A stretch of 64,000 nt of DNA from Mikania micrantha (Eukaryota; Streptophyta; Magnoliopsida; Asterales; Asteraceae): assembly GCA_009363875.1 (NCBI GenBank), contig CM018688.1:55405001-55469000 (forward strand), read 5' to 3'. The number at the start of each line of letters is the position of its first letter. Position 1 is the stretch's first letter. The translations under genes and the position numbers were made by a program. Shown here in pieces: positions 33,401 to 42,699 of this stretch. The notes beneath the pieces are model-generated. The model worked only from the letters and a program-made list of their open reading frames with translations, was not told the DNA's origin and did not search any database.

Positions 33401-35073
33401 AGTGTACCATATTTACTTATCACAAGAGTCTGCAGCATATTTTTGATCAGAAGGAGCTCAACATGCGACAACGCCGTTGGGTTGAACTTCTGAATGATTA
33501 CGATTGTGTGATCAAGTACCATCCGGGAAAGGCAAACGTAGTTGCTGATGCCTTGAGCCGGAAGGAACGGGTCAAACCATTGCGCGTCAGAGCAATGGGA
33601 ATGACTGTGCAGACAAGCTTACACGACAAAATCATGCAAGCACAACAAGAGGTGATTGAACAAGAAAACTTGAAGAAGGAACTTGATTGCGGTGCGGAGA
33701 AACATTTGGAAACAAAACCTGATGGACTTGTTTACTTCAAGGATCGCATCTGGATTCCTGCAGTAGATGAGTTAAGAAAGCTTATTTTCGACGAAGCACA
33801 CAAGACCAAGTACTCCGTACATCCTGGTGCTGATAAAATGTATCAAGATTTGCGTGCATTTTATTGGTGGCCGGGTATGAAGAAGGACATAGCAGAGTAT
33901 GTTGGTCGATGCCTTACGTGTGCTAAAGTAAAGGCAGAACACCAGAAACCCTCAGGTTTACTGGAACAACCAGAAATTCCACTCTGGAAGTGGGAACAAA
34001 TAGCTATGGACTTCATTACCAAGCTACCCCGCACTTCCAGTGGTCACGATACAATCTGGGTAATCATCGACCGTTTAACAAAATCTGCTCATTTCTTGCC
34101 GATGCGTGAAACCTTCACGATGGATAAACTGGCAAGATTGTACATCAACGAGATAGTGGTACGCCATGGTGTGCCATTGTCAATTATTTCTGATAGAGAC
34201 AGCAGATTTACTTCAAGGTTCTGGCAATCACTGCAGAAATCTCTAGGGACACAGTTAAATTTGAGTACAGCTTACCATCCACAAACGGACGGTCAAAGCG
34301 AACGTACAATTCAAACCCTAGAGGACATGTTGAGAACTTGTGTTCTAGATTTCGGTGGTAATTGGGATTCTCATTTGCCACTAATCGAGTTCTCCTACAA
34401 CAACAGTTATCACAGCAGCATCGGTTGTGCCCCATTCGAGGCTCTTTATGGTCGAAAATGTCGGTCACCGATCTGTTGGTCAGAAGTAGGAGATAATCGT
34501 ATCACTGGGCCAGAACTTATCCAAGAAACCACAGACAAGATAGCTCAGATACAACAGAGACTACAAGCAACACGAAGCAGACAAAAGAGTTATGCTGATA
34601 AACGGCGCAAGCCGTTGGAATTCCAAGTGGGTGATCGAGTCATGTTAAAGGTTTCCCCTTGGAAAGGTGTAGTTCGATTCGCTAAGAAAGGCAAACTAAC
34701 ACCACGATACGTGGGACCGTTCGAGATCATCGAACGTATTGGTCCTGTGGCGTACAGATTGAGCTTACCAGATGAACTCAGTGGTGTGCATGACGTGTTT
34801 CACGTTTCGAACTTAAAGAAATGCCTTGCTGACGAATCACTCGTCATCCCACTCGAAGAGATTCAAGTTGATGAACAGTTGCACTTTATCGAAGAACCTT
34901 TAGAGATTATGGATCGCAAGGTTAAACAACTGAGGCGAAGCCGTATCCCCATTGTAAAGGTTCGTTGGAACTCAAGACGCGGACCCGAGTTTACTTGGGA
35001 ACGTGAAGATCACATGAAGTTAAAGTATCCCCAACTATTTGAAGAAGATACTGTACCCGATAACAACTCTTAA
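30406..35073 (+). CDS. gag-pol: Gypsy Gag-Pol polyprotein
   Basis: 1555 residues from the MPPRR start, shared with Gypsy element 2; the frame is open a little further upstream but without support. Order: Pro-rich N-terminus with a run of 13 Pro, Gag retrotransposon domain (ALTWWNGQINARG, MELSNHVMKGADH), two CCHC knuckles (CTGCGRKGHWVQAC about 361, CFNCGEQGHFAKNC about 401), protease with FDTGADQSF (about 459), reverse transcriptase with FIDDILIYS (about 795), RNase H (YCDAS about 941), integrase HHCC (HPGADKMY...CLTCAKVK) and DDE (MDFITKLP, SDRDSRF, Glu in QSERTIQ), and a chromodomain-like end. Residue 1005 is Tyr where the family has a catalytic RNase H Asp (FTDHKSL), so the element may be unable to complete reverse transcription by itself. 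Confidence 0.95.
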   Translation: MPPRRQPPLLQSSQDQAPHSSTPSPNDSPPPPPPPPPPPPPLITEASGSGTTPILDPTTIALVTLLSGQMTNQMKEAIPEMFLRLRNEILNTGNTSGEASGNTGDSSHYSYKSFVGCKPPSFSGSEGAVGLIQWIEKIEATLDLCSCPEHHKVRYSAGTFNKRALTWWNGQINARGREEAMSMPWEDFKALLRTEFCPKNELQKLEMELSNHVMKGADHMGYTTRYHELVALVPDMVPTLEKRIDRYVGGLPACIQGMVVSANPTTVESAVRLSGKLTDLMVASGVLKKEADAGKNKEESSKRPHHQPKKKQKVIKNYTMATPLQQVTAAPTNPNKRPYNGAYPLCAKCQYHHAADTPCKHCTGCGRKGHWVQACRMTPKQAANNAALALPAPANQNNGGCFNCGEQGHFAKNCPKKAQQAVQAPRGRAFAIGAPAARQDPNVVTGTFLLHDFYASVLFDTGADQSFISAEFACQLDSIEEQLDSPYIIEVANGKQITVSTVHRNCPLTLDGHTFSIDLIPMELGSFDIIVGMDWLSSNRVEVVCSEKLLRIPLPDDRVLEVRGDQAKRSVKIISCIKAHKCLQKQCVAFLAHVVEKEKDKKKIQDVPVVREYPDVFPEDLPGLPPVRPVEFRIDLVPGATPVAKSPYRLAPSEMQELSNQLQELLDKGFIRPSYSPWGAPVLFVKKKDGSFRMCIDYRELNKLTIKNRYPLPRIDDLFDQLQGAQYFSKIDLRSGYHQLRVQDEDIPKTAFRTRYGHYEFMVMPFGLTNAPAVFMDLMNRVCKPYLDQFVIVFIDDILIYSKSKAEHEQHLRKILELLTEQKLYAKFSKCEFWLREVQFLGHVVNSEGIHVDPAKIEAIKNWDTPKTPTEIRSFLGLAGYYRRFISNFSKIALPLTKLTQKSEPFVWEQKQEDAFQTLKQKLCNAPILSLPEGCDDFVVYCDASHQGLGCVLMQRDKVIAYASRQLKVHEKNYTTHDLELGAVIFALKIWRHYLYGTKCTIFTYHKSLQHIFDQKELNMRQRRWVELLNDYDCVIKYHPGKANVVADALSRKERVKPLRVRAMGMTVQTSLHDKIMQAQQEVIEQENLKKELDCGAEKHLETKPDGLVYFKDRIWIPAVDELRKLIFDEAHKTKYSVHPGADKMYQDLRAFYWWPGMKKDIAEYVGRCLTCAKVKAEHQKPSGLLEQPEIPLWKWEQIAMDFITKLPRTSSGHDTIWVIIDRLTKSAHFLPMRETFTMDKLARLYINEIVVRHGVPLSIISDRDSRFTSRFWQSLQKSLGTQLNLSTAYHPQTDGQSERTIQTLEDMLRTCVLDFGGNWDSHLPLIEFSYNNSYHSSIGCAPFEALYGRKCRSPICWSEVGDNRITGPELIQETTDKIAQIQQRLQATRSRQKSYADKRRKPLEFQVGDRVMLKVSPWKGVVRFAKKGKLTPRYVGPFEIIERIGPVAYRLSLPDELSGVHDVFHVSNLKKCLADESLVIPLEEIQVDEQLHFIEEPLEIMDRKVKQLRRSRIPIVKVRWNSRRGPEFTWEREDHMKLKYPQLFEEDTVPDNNS

Positions 35074-35107
35074 ATTTCGGGACGAAATTTCTTTAACAAG
35101 GGGAGAC
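35072..35107 (+). promoter_or_regulatory. 3' hairpin and polypurine tract of Gypsy element 1
   Basis: AAATTTCG and CGAAATTT (35072-35079, 35083-35090) form a perfect 8-bp stem with a GGA loop overlapping the stop codon. It is followed by the polypurine tract AAGGGGAGAC at 35098-35107, next to the 3' LTR. Confidence 0.8.
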
Positions 35108-38100
35108 TGTAACAGCAAGTACCAGAACGTCCGGCAAGTCCGTACGGTACGTGTACTTTCTACAGTAACTATGTGTACTTATATGATTTTAAACAGTACT
35201 TGAATTATCAAGATCTTAAATACAAGAAATCGTTGTACGTATTTTCGTATAAACTTAAATACATTAAGTACAACGTACATTTGGAACATTTGTTACATTT
35301 ATTAAGTGAAAACTTAATTACAGTTAACACAACAAGTCACGAGAAACAACGATGCTCAAACAATACTCAGAAACAAATCGGTTGCGATCTGATGTCCACA
35401 ACTGACAGGAATCAGATGACCGACAAGTCAGTACAAAAACAATGTGAAAACAGGATGTTTAGTTGAGTCCGACAGTGAGGAAACACAATCTAAACACAAA
35501 TACAGTGTTATTTCAGAATAACGAACTGACAGTGTGTTTGCGTGGGTGACGATTCACACAAACATATCTGTGAGTTTAGAGTTCTGAAATAATGACTGAA
35601 AAGTAGAAAACAAAAGTCAGAAAGCAAAACCATCGTCGTATTCGTTCGGGTGACGATTCGAACGAATTACGCGCGAAGGTGACGCGATCTGACGAAACGA
35701 AAACGAAAACACGACACGAACGAAAATAATTTAATAAAATAAAATAAATAACATTTTACAATTTTGAAACTCATCAAAATAATTAATTTAAACTCTTTTT
35801 ATTTAAAACCATTTAAATTACGCGTAATTTTCCGGAAACGTAACGAAAACGCGAACCGAGCAACAAAAACGAACCCGAATTCAACCAGAGTATAAAAACC
35901 ATGAGTGAGCTCATTTTCACTCACTTTCTCTCCTTCTTCCCCACTCAAACCCTAAAATCCCGGTTTTGAGAAAAACCTCCATTTTCAAACTTCCAAAGCT
36001 TGTATCTCACTCGTTTCTTAACGAAATCGAGTGATTCTTTCGCCCACGCGTAGCTCTTGATGCCCTCTACCTGAAAGTACAACAGATCTAAGCTAATCTT
36101 CACTGAATCGCGAGGTAAGAGGCTGTGAAAGTAGCGAAAAATAGGGTTTTCTCACCTTTTTGTTCTATTCTTCTTCCAACCAGTCCAGCCCCTTACCCTT
36201 CGAACCTTACACCTTTCAACACCATCTCTGGTCTATCTACACCTTCGAAATCACCAAATCAAGTCCCGGCCTGAGTGGGCCTAGCTGCGGCCGAAGCAGT
36301 GGCCGAATGGCCTATGGCCGAAAGGCCTTGGCCGAATGGCCCTTGGCCACCGATTGAGCCACATTCGAACCACACTCATTCGGTGATAGTCATTCGCTGG
36401 AACACTTCATTCGGCCCTATCCTCATGCGGCCAGGCCCTTCATTCGCCCATTTCCTTCTATATTCGGCCAACACCTTAGCCGAATAAGGCATTTCATTCG
36501 ACCTAGGCACAGTAGAGTGGTATAGCTAGTCACATACGGCTGGTAACCTTCTTAGATCCAGGAGCAACAACAAAGAACTATTGTGACCTAGCATGCACTA
36601 ACAGGCCCAACATCAAGTCCCTCGGCCCAACATCAGGCCCAAAGCTGTTCTGGTTGGCCCAGGATGGGCCCAACCTCCTATTACCTAGGCCCACTGATAT
36701 CTTGGCCCAACTTTACTGTTCCAGCCCAGAACCTATAGTAGGCCCAGTAATTTACCTCAAAAACCTCATTTGGCCCATGTTTATTGGACAAAATAGGCCC
36801 ACGATCGAATTTAGCCCAAATGAACCAGGCCCAGGTTGGCCCATACTCTATTTTACTGCAAGCCTTGATAGGATTCAAGGGGCCCAGTAAAATCAACCTT
36901 TGGCCCATAGATTTTGGCCCAAGGCCACCATTTAAGGCCAATAGTCCAAGCTTTAGGCCTATCATTGTTTCAGTCCTATTTAGCCAGGCCCAACTTGGCT
37001 TATGAGTTATACTAGTGAAGGCCTGAGACAAATCTTAAAGGGCCCGACAAAATCAGCCCGAGGCCCAAGGAAAACCAATTCAAGGCCTATTTGAGGCCCA
37101 TGTCCTCAATTTGAGGCCACCATGCAAATCCTTTGGCTAACAGCCCATTCTTGACCCAAACTCAATTCCTACAGCCTTATATGACACTAGGCCCAACAAA
37201 TATTGCCAAGGCCCACCTTGGGCCCGATAAATTCCTTAGAGGCCCAAAACAAGGCCCACAAGGCTACTTGAACTCTAGTCCTTGTAACTTTTGGCAAGGC
37301 CTTTATATTCCATTAGTCCAAATCAGTATTACACACACTTTCAAATAAGCATTTCCATCCTCAAATGTTTAAGAACTAATCCAAGGCCCATGCATTTGGG
37401 CCCAAGGCCCAACTTGTTACACAAATGGCCCAACAAGTAACTTGGTCACAATGTTCGGTCCATATGCCATGATTAGGCCCACATGAGTTCACTACATTTC
37501 ATAAGATCAAAATAAGACATGTCAAAAGAATGTTTGCCTAATTAATCAATAATTATGCGATAAATGTTCAAAACGTACAAAGTCAACAAAGACGAGTTGG
37601 AAACTAAGCACTAAGTCTTTCATCAAAGCAAATGGCATATAACTAATGACAATATGATAACTTATAAGGTCATTAACTTGAATCACACATATGGGACCGA
37701 ACAGGGATCATGACCAAGTCTTACGCGTGTTAGCCAACGTTAGGGCTAACACATACCTCTACACACACAAAATTCTACAAGCTTATACTTACGAGTCTTA
37801 ACAACGTTAAATCAATACAGGAACGTGAAAACAAACCAAATTACAATACCGAGCGCGTGCAGTCTTTTGTTTAAGCTAAGTCAACTCAACAGCAACAAGG
37901 TGAGTTCATTGCCCCTTTTCTAACATTTTTGTTTTAAAACGCGGGGCTGAGAAGCATGCGTAAACTGTTTTATGTAAATTGTTTACTTGAATGTTTTTAC
38001 ATGTTGTACTTGTATAACTGTTATCCTAGACTCCTGTTTAGGTAAACTGTTTCAAATCAAAGAACTATTTTCAAAGAACTATTTTCAAAGAACTAAGGAT

Positions 38101-39269
38101 CTCAACAAAGAACTATTTTCAAAGGTCTATTTCGAAGAACTAACGATCTATTTTCAAAGAACTAACGGTCTATTCTCAAAGAACTAACGATCTATGTTCA
38201 AAGAACTATTTCAAGGGTGTGATGTCAAAGAACTAACGGTCTATTTGGAAGAACTAAGTACAAAGAACTATTTTAAGGGGAAATCTGGGAAATGCTCAAA
38301 GATAACATGTGCCAAAGAACTAAAGAACTAAAGAACTATGGACGGTCTAAAGAACTATGAAAGCCTATATATCAAAAGATGTCCTAGCTAGACTGATTGA
38401 TTATAGGTCACATGTTTGATGAGATTTACAGCTCTCCTTCACTACTAAGTACCTTGATTGACAGACTAGGCTACTCGAGTTGACCATAGGCCCCAATCAT
38501 TAGGACTTAGATTTTACTAAATGTTTATTTATTTAATTACTTAAACATTTACAACTGTTTATACAATTACTGTGGTGGATCATTTTGTGTGATAAACTTG
38601 TGGAATCAACATAGATTTCATTTGATTGTAAACACAGGGACAATAACAGAAGAACTTATGGAATGGTGTTAAGGGTAAAAATGCTTAATTATCATTAACA
38701 GCAGTGTCATATGCATATTAGTATGTGGTGGGATGTTGGCTAGGGCTTGTCCCTTACATATGCCCTATATATAAGCATACCGATGTGGATATTACATGTG
38801 GTGTTAATGAGGTTAGGGTCTTTACCAAAGAGGATTTTCAAAACATTTACAAATCATAAAACTATATGAACTCACCAACCATGTGTTGACTTGATCTTTT
38901 TGCATGACTTCTCAGGTGACGAACAGGTCAATTAGGAAGTCATTACTTCTGAGCTAGGACTTCAGTTAGAAGACTTAGTATTTTTGGACCTGCATACTTT
39001 TGAAGACATCATACACATATCATTTTGTATATCTTGTGTACATACAAGATAGAAAACTTATGATGTTAATAGTAGATTTACATTGTTAAATTATAAACAA
39101 TACTGATGTAATTTAACTTTGTAATTCTATCATGTTTAGCATTTCTCATTTATGTATCATGTGCAATATAACAATCTGATCATTTCGATTATCACTCACG
39201 ATATCGCGCCCCGGGAACCTTCCGCCCGACGGGACAACCGATCCTATCCCGCCGGCTCGGGGTGTGACA
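35108..39269 (+). repeat. 3' LTR of Gypsy element 1
   Basis: 4162 bp, nearly identical to the 5' LTR; visible differences include an extra A near 35725, a G for A near 35540, an A for G near 35887, a T for G near 36517, and ACACAC expansion near 37330. Confidence 0.96.
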
Positions 39270-39338
39270 TTCCCGCTGGAAGCCACCGAAAGGGCCGAAG
39301 TCGTTGGGCGGGCGGGGTGACCATTGTGCCCAGACTTG

Positions 39339-40030
39339 GGGGGGAGTCGTCCTACTTTTCCTCATTGCCACATCAACGTCACATCACTTTTCCCACTTTT
39401 CCCCATTTTGCATGGTGTCGTCCCACTTTTTTCCATTTTCAAATCTTATTTTAATTAATTATTTTAACAATAAATAATAATAATAATAAAATAAAAAAGA
39501 TTCATCAAATTAAAAATAAAAAGAGAGTACAACAAAAAAAAGAGAATTGTTGTTGAGTACCTGGTGAATATTGCAAATATTGAGACGGGTTCATTTGCTC
39601 GTAGTAGAAGTTGGGTTGATTCGGAGATGACATTTGTGGCCGATACCCGGGTGTGTTGAACGGGTTCATTTGAGGCGTTCGTATATTTTTTGGACGTGAT
39701 TTTCTAAATTTTTTGCTTGACGACCCACCACGTGATGAACCCCCTTCCATTTTGCTTCAAAATTTTATAAATTTTGTTTATAGAATGTAGAAGATGAGAG
39801 AAAAGTTTGAAATTTTTTGTTGTTTAAATAGGATTAAGAGTTGGAAAATGTTAAAATTTTTTAAATCCTCACGGTTTGCAATGGGTATATATTTGATTCC
39901 CAAGCTCGGCAACAATCGGCTTCCCCACACCGAATTTCCCCACATCGAAACCGGGAGCGTGGCGTTCCCGGCCGGCCCCGGTTCTATGAAATTCTCCACG
40001 TGCTTTTCCCGTTGTCCACTTCGAGTGGCC
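39339..40030 (-). mobile_element. Deleted PIF/Harbinger-like derivative with first exon of ORF1
   Basis: Organised like the left element: terminal CACTTTTCCCAC repeats, AT-rich body, then an N-terminal exon on the minus strand (39750 down to about 39560, MEGGSSRGGSSSKKFRKSRP to NPSQYLQYSPG followed by GT), then a GC-rich right end finishing CGAGTGGCC before TTA. All later exons are absent. The left boundary is uncertain. Confidence 0.5.
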
Positions 40031-41346
40031 TTAAAGTTCTACTAAACTGTAGGACATCAGAATGATGATACAAAAAAATTTACCATATTCTAATTGAATA
40101 GACTATTTGTATACACACCCTCAACCAGGGGCGGAGGTATTAATATTGAACTAACATCTCGAGAAAACTTCGATTTTTCAACGTATATAGACATTAATGA
40201 ATGATGTTTTCAAGTGACAACATTGGTTTTGTACTAGTTGTAATCCTTAGAGTTTTTCATTTCAAATTCGAGATTGTAATCGTGCTCAATTGCTAATAAA
40301 ACAAAGTCATTGGTATTTCTTGAAACATTTGTATTCATAAATCTACATATATATACATACATATATATATATATATGGATGGATGAGCTCTTATAATAAC
40401 CCACCTTAATTGAGTAAACTCAATAACTCGGAGAAGCAAATCGAACACAGGATCATCGACGTCTAGTACCTACTCAAACCCTTCCAATATGATAGCTAAC
40501 CAATTAACTTTATATTTCAACTTGTTCATCCTTTACACTTCATGTATTAGGTTTCCATTCGTATGTAGCATTGACTTGATGCAGGGAAGGCGATTTCGAG
40601 TGATTTAACAAAGGGACACATGTGTGAGGGTTAGAAGGATGCTTCCATGTGGTGATACACTCTCATGTCTCATATGTATGATTTTTGGGGGTTTTGAATG
40701 TTGTCTCAGTTTATCAATTTGGATGTTTTTGTTCCAGTTGCATAGGTAGTTTTGTTCCGATTGTTTATGTTGGATCTCTTAGGGTTCGCATGCTAATTAT
40801 CGTTTCTAGAGCTTAAATTTATAATGTTAAATTTTTCTCTTATTCGTAGAGACAATGGAAAAAAGTTATGATGGGTTGATTTCGATGTTTTTCTGTTTCT
40901 ATGGTTAAATAGTTAAAATAAAAAATTCATCCAAAAATAAAATTAGTTAAACGGGTTTCTATGTTGTTGTTGCTGATGCTGCTGCTACTGCTGTTGTTGT
41001 TCAGGCTGTTTAGGTGTTTTATTATAAATCATGTAATATAGTTTAACTATTTTATTATGACTGACTTGTGATTGTTTTTTAAAATTTAAACTAGTAAAAT
41101 GTTAAGCTTTTGAAACAAAATACAGGAAAAAAAAGTACATTGCAAAAACAAAAACAAAAAATTAAGAAATTGATATTCAGTTTTATTCGGGTTGTTTGAG
41201 TTATTCGTGTTATTCGGATTTATCTGATTCCGAACCGAACCCTAATTCGAATAAATTCAGGTCAGATGAGATTCAAACAATTTGGGTCAAATGAGATTCA
41301 AACAATTCGGGTCGGGTCGAATATAGACAAAAAGAATTTCAATTAT
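40031..41346. other. AT-rich spacer with microsatellites
   Basis: No gene seen. It holds a TA/CATA microsatellite at 40344-40377, a GTT/GCT triplet tract at 40962-41002, and at 41170-41335 a CGGGT/TTCGGG-rich stretch like the inside of hAT MITEs. Confidence 0.5.
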
Positions 41347-41610
41347 GTCATGTCCTAGTGGTAAGATAAAGGTATTGGAGAAGTGATAGGAGACTGCGTT
41401 CGATCCTTGATTCCACTTGGCTTTACCGCCTTCGATCGTCTTGCCTTTGTGCGGGTGCTTGAGTCGGGTTTTCTTTGGAAATTGGTGGTTAGTGGGCTAG
41501 GGGCTTCGTCCGTCTAGACTAGTGGCTAGCTCAGACATCCTTTAGGTATTGTGGACCGCGTACGAAGCACTAGAGAGTTGCTTAGTTGGTCGTTCAAAAA
41601 AATAAAATAA
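41347..41610 (+). mobile_element. tRNA-derived SINE
   Basis: About 260 bp with a box-A-like CCTAGTGGTAA (41353-41364 region), a box-B-like GCGTTCGATCC (41397-41407) at tRNA spacing, an unrelated body, and an A-rich tail (TTCAAAAAAATAAAATAA). No clear target duplication. It sits in a MITE-like stretch that resumes with AACACCCCTACCCC after the tail. Confidence 0.75.
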
Positions 41611-42237
41611 ACCAAATAACTCGTAACTTAATCAGATAAACACCCCTACCCCTAATGGGAATAACTTGGAAGAATAACAAGGATGACCCCTAATGGGTCA
41701 TGCGGCTTTTTAATTTCTTTTACTTCTTTTTTTTTTATTATTTCGGAAAATAAAATATAATTCATTGATGGATTATTATTTTAGTTTTCATATTCTGTTT
41801 AATTTGAGTTTTGTATCTTGTAAAATTGAAGCTTCACCCTTGAAATAAAATAATTATTAAGTTATATAACTTTTTTTTTAAATATGTGTGTAAATATATT
41901 ATTTTTTGTACTATTTATAATAGTAGTTATATTCTTGAATTAAATATACCATTTCAACTAGTAAACTACCCAGTTCACAAGTAGTATAGTAATGTTTCAA
42001 GTTGAAATGTAAACACGGCTGGATTTGCAGAATTTAAAATTTAAAGAGAATAAACAAATGAGTGCAGGCAACGACATGACCTCTTTCCGGTATTTGCGCC
42101 GTTTGCTACTAATTTACGGGTTTAAATTGGAAGAATCTTATTTCCAACGCGTTTATGTCATTTATTTACATTTGTTTTTACTCCTATTGCTTTTAGTCAG
42201 ATCTAATAAAATTAGATGATCAAAACAATATATATCC

Positions 42238-42620
42238 GTCTATACTATTAAATCAAAATAAAATATGTCACATGTCATTTTTATATACTATCCCTATAAA
42301 AATTTTATCGTCTCTCTCTTATTAAATGAACTCATATTCAATAATAATAATATTAAATATTAAATATACTTTTAAACATTTTTAAATTAACAAAAGGTTT
42401 TTAAATCATCCAAAAATATATTAATTTTAAAAGAGTACATTTTTTTATAATCCAAATTATTATGAAATATAAAGTATTTAATAATTGTTTTTCAAAACGA
42501 AATAAATAAATTTAGTGTTTAAATAAATCATATTATTATTTTATTACTTATGTATTAAACTATATAAACTATTAATCATATTATTATTGACTATTTATTA
42601 TTTTTTATTTAACCCGTGTA
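42238..42620. repeat. AT-rich dispersed repeat, copy 2
   Basis: Partner of 11836-12245 in the same orientation. Starts TCTATACTATTAAATC and ends near AACCCGTGTATAG. Possible non-autonomous Helitron; no ORF. Confidence 0.6.
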
Positions 42621-42699
42621 TAGGGAGAGCATCAAATGTTAACCCATATTTATTGCGTTAACCGAATAACTACATATTATTACTTTGAGGCCCACATTA

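Larger units (their letters stand above)
26073..39269 (+). mobile_element. Complete young Ty3/Gypsy element with 4.16-kb LTRs
   Basis: LTRs 26073-30231 and 35108-39269 both run TGTAACAGC...GTGTGACA and are flanked by a perfect 5-bp duplication TTCCC (26068-26072, 39270-39274). Between them are a Met-tRNA primer site, one Gag-Pol ORF and a polypurine tract. I count about five substitutions and two small indels between the LTRs, roughly 0.1%. The Gag-Pol sequence and its C-terminal KVRWNSRRGPEFTWE segment suggest a chromovirus (Tekay/Del-like); lineage is by eye only. Confidence 0.96.
23607..39335 (-). mobile_element. PIF/Harbinger-like element carrying a nested Gypsy element
   Basis: Left end GACTATCCATAGCGGTCACC (23607) and right end GGTGACCATTGTGCCCAGAC (39316-39335) are imperfect inverted repeats, flanked by TTA and TTG. 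Without the inserted Gypsy element (26073-39269 plus its 5-bp duplication) the host is about 2.5 kb. It encodes only a decayed ORF1-type protein; no DDE transposase was seen, so it is non-autonomous. Confidence 0.6.

Noticed and set aside
41347..41420. A functional tRNA gene from the A and B boxes
   Set aside because: No cloverleaf can be formed and a SINE body and A-rich tail follow.
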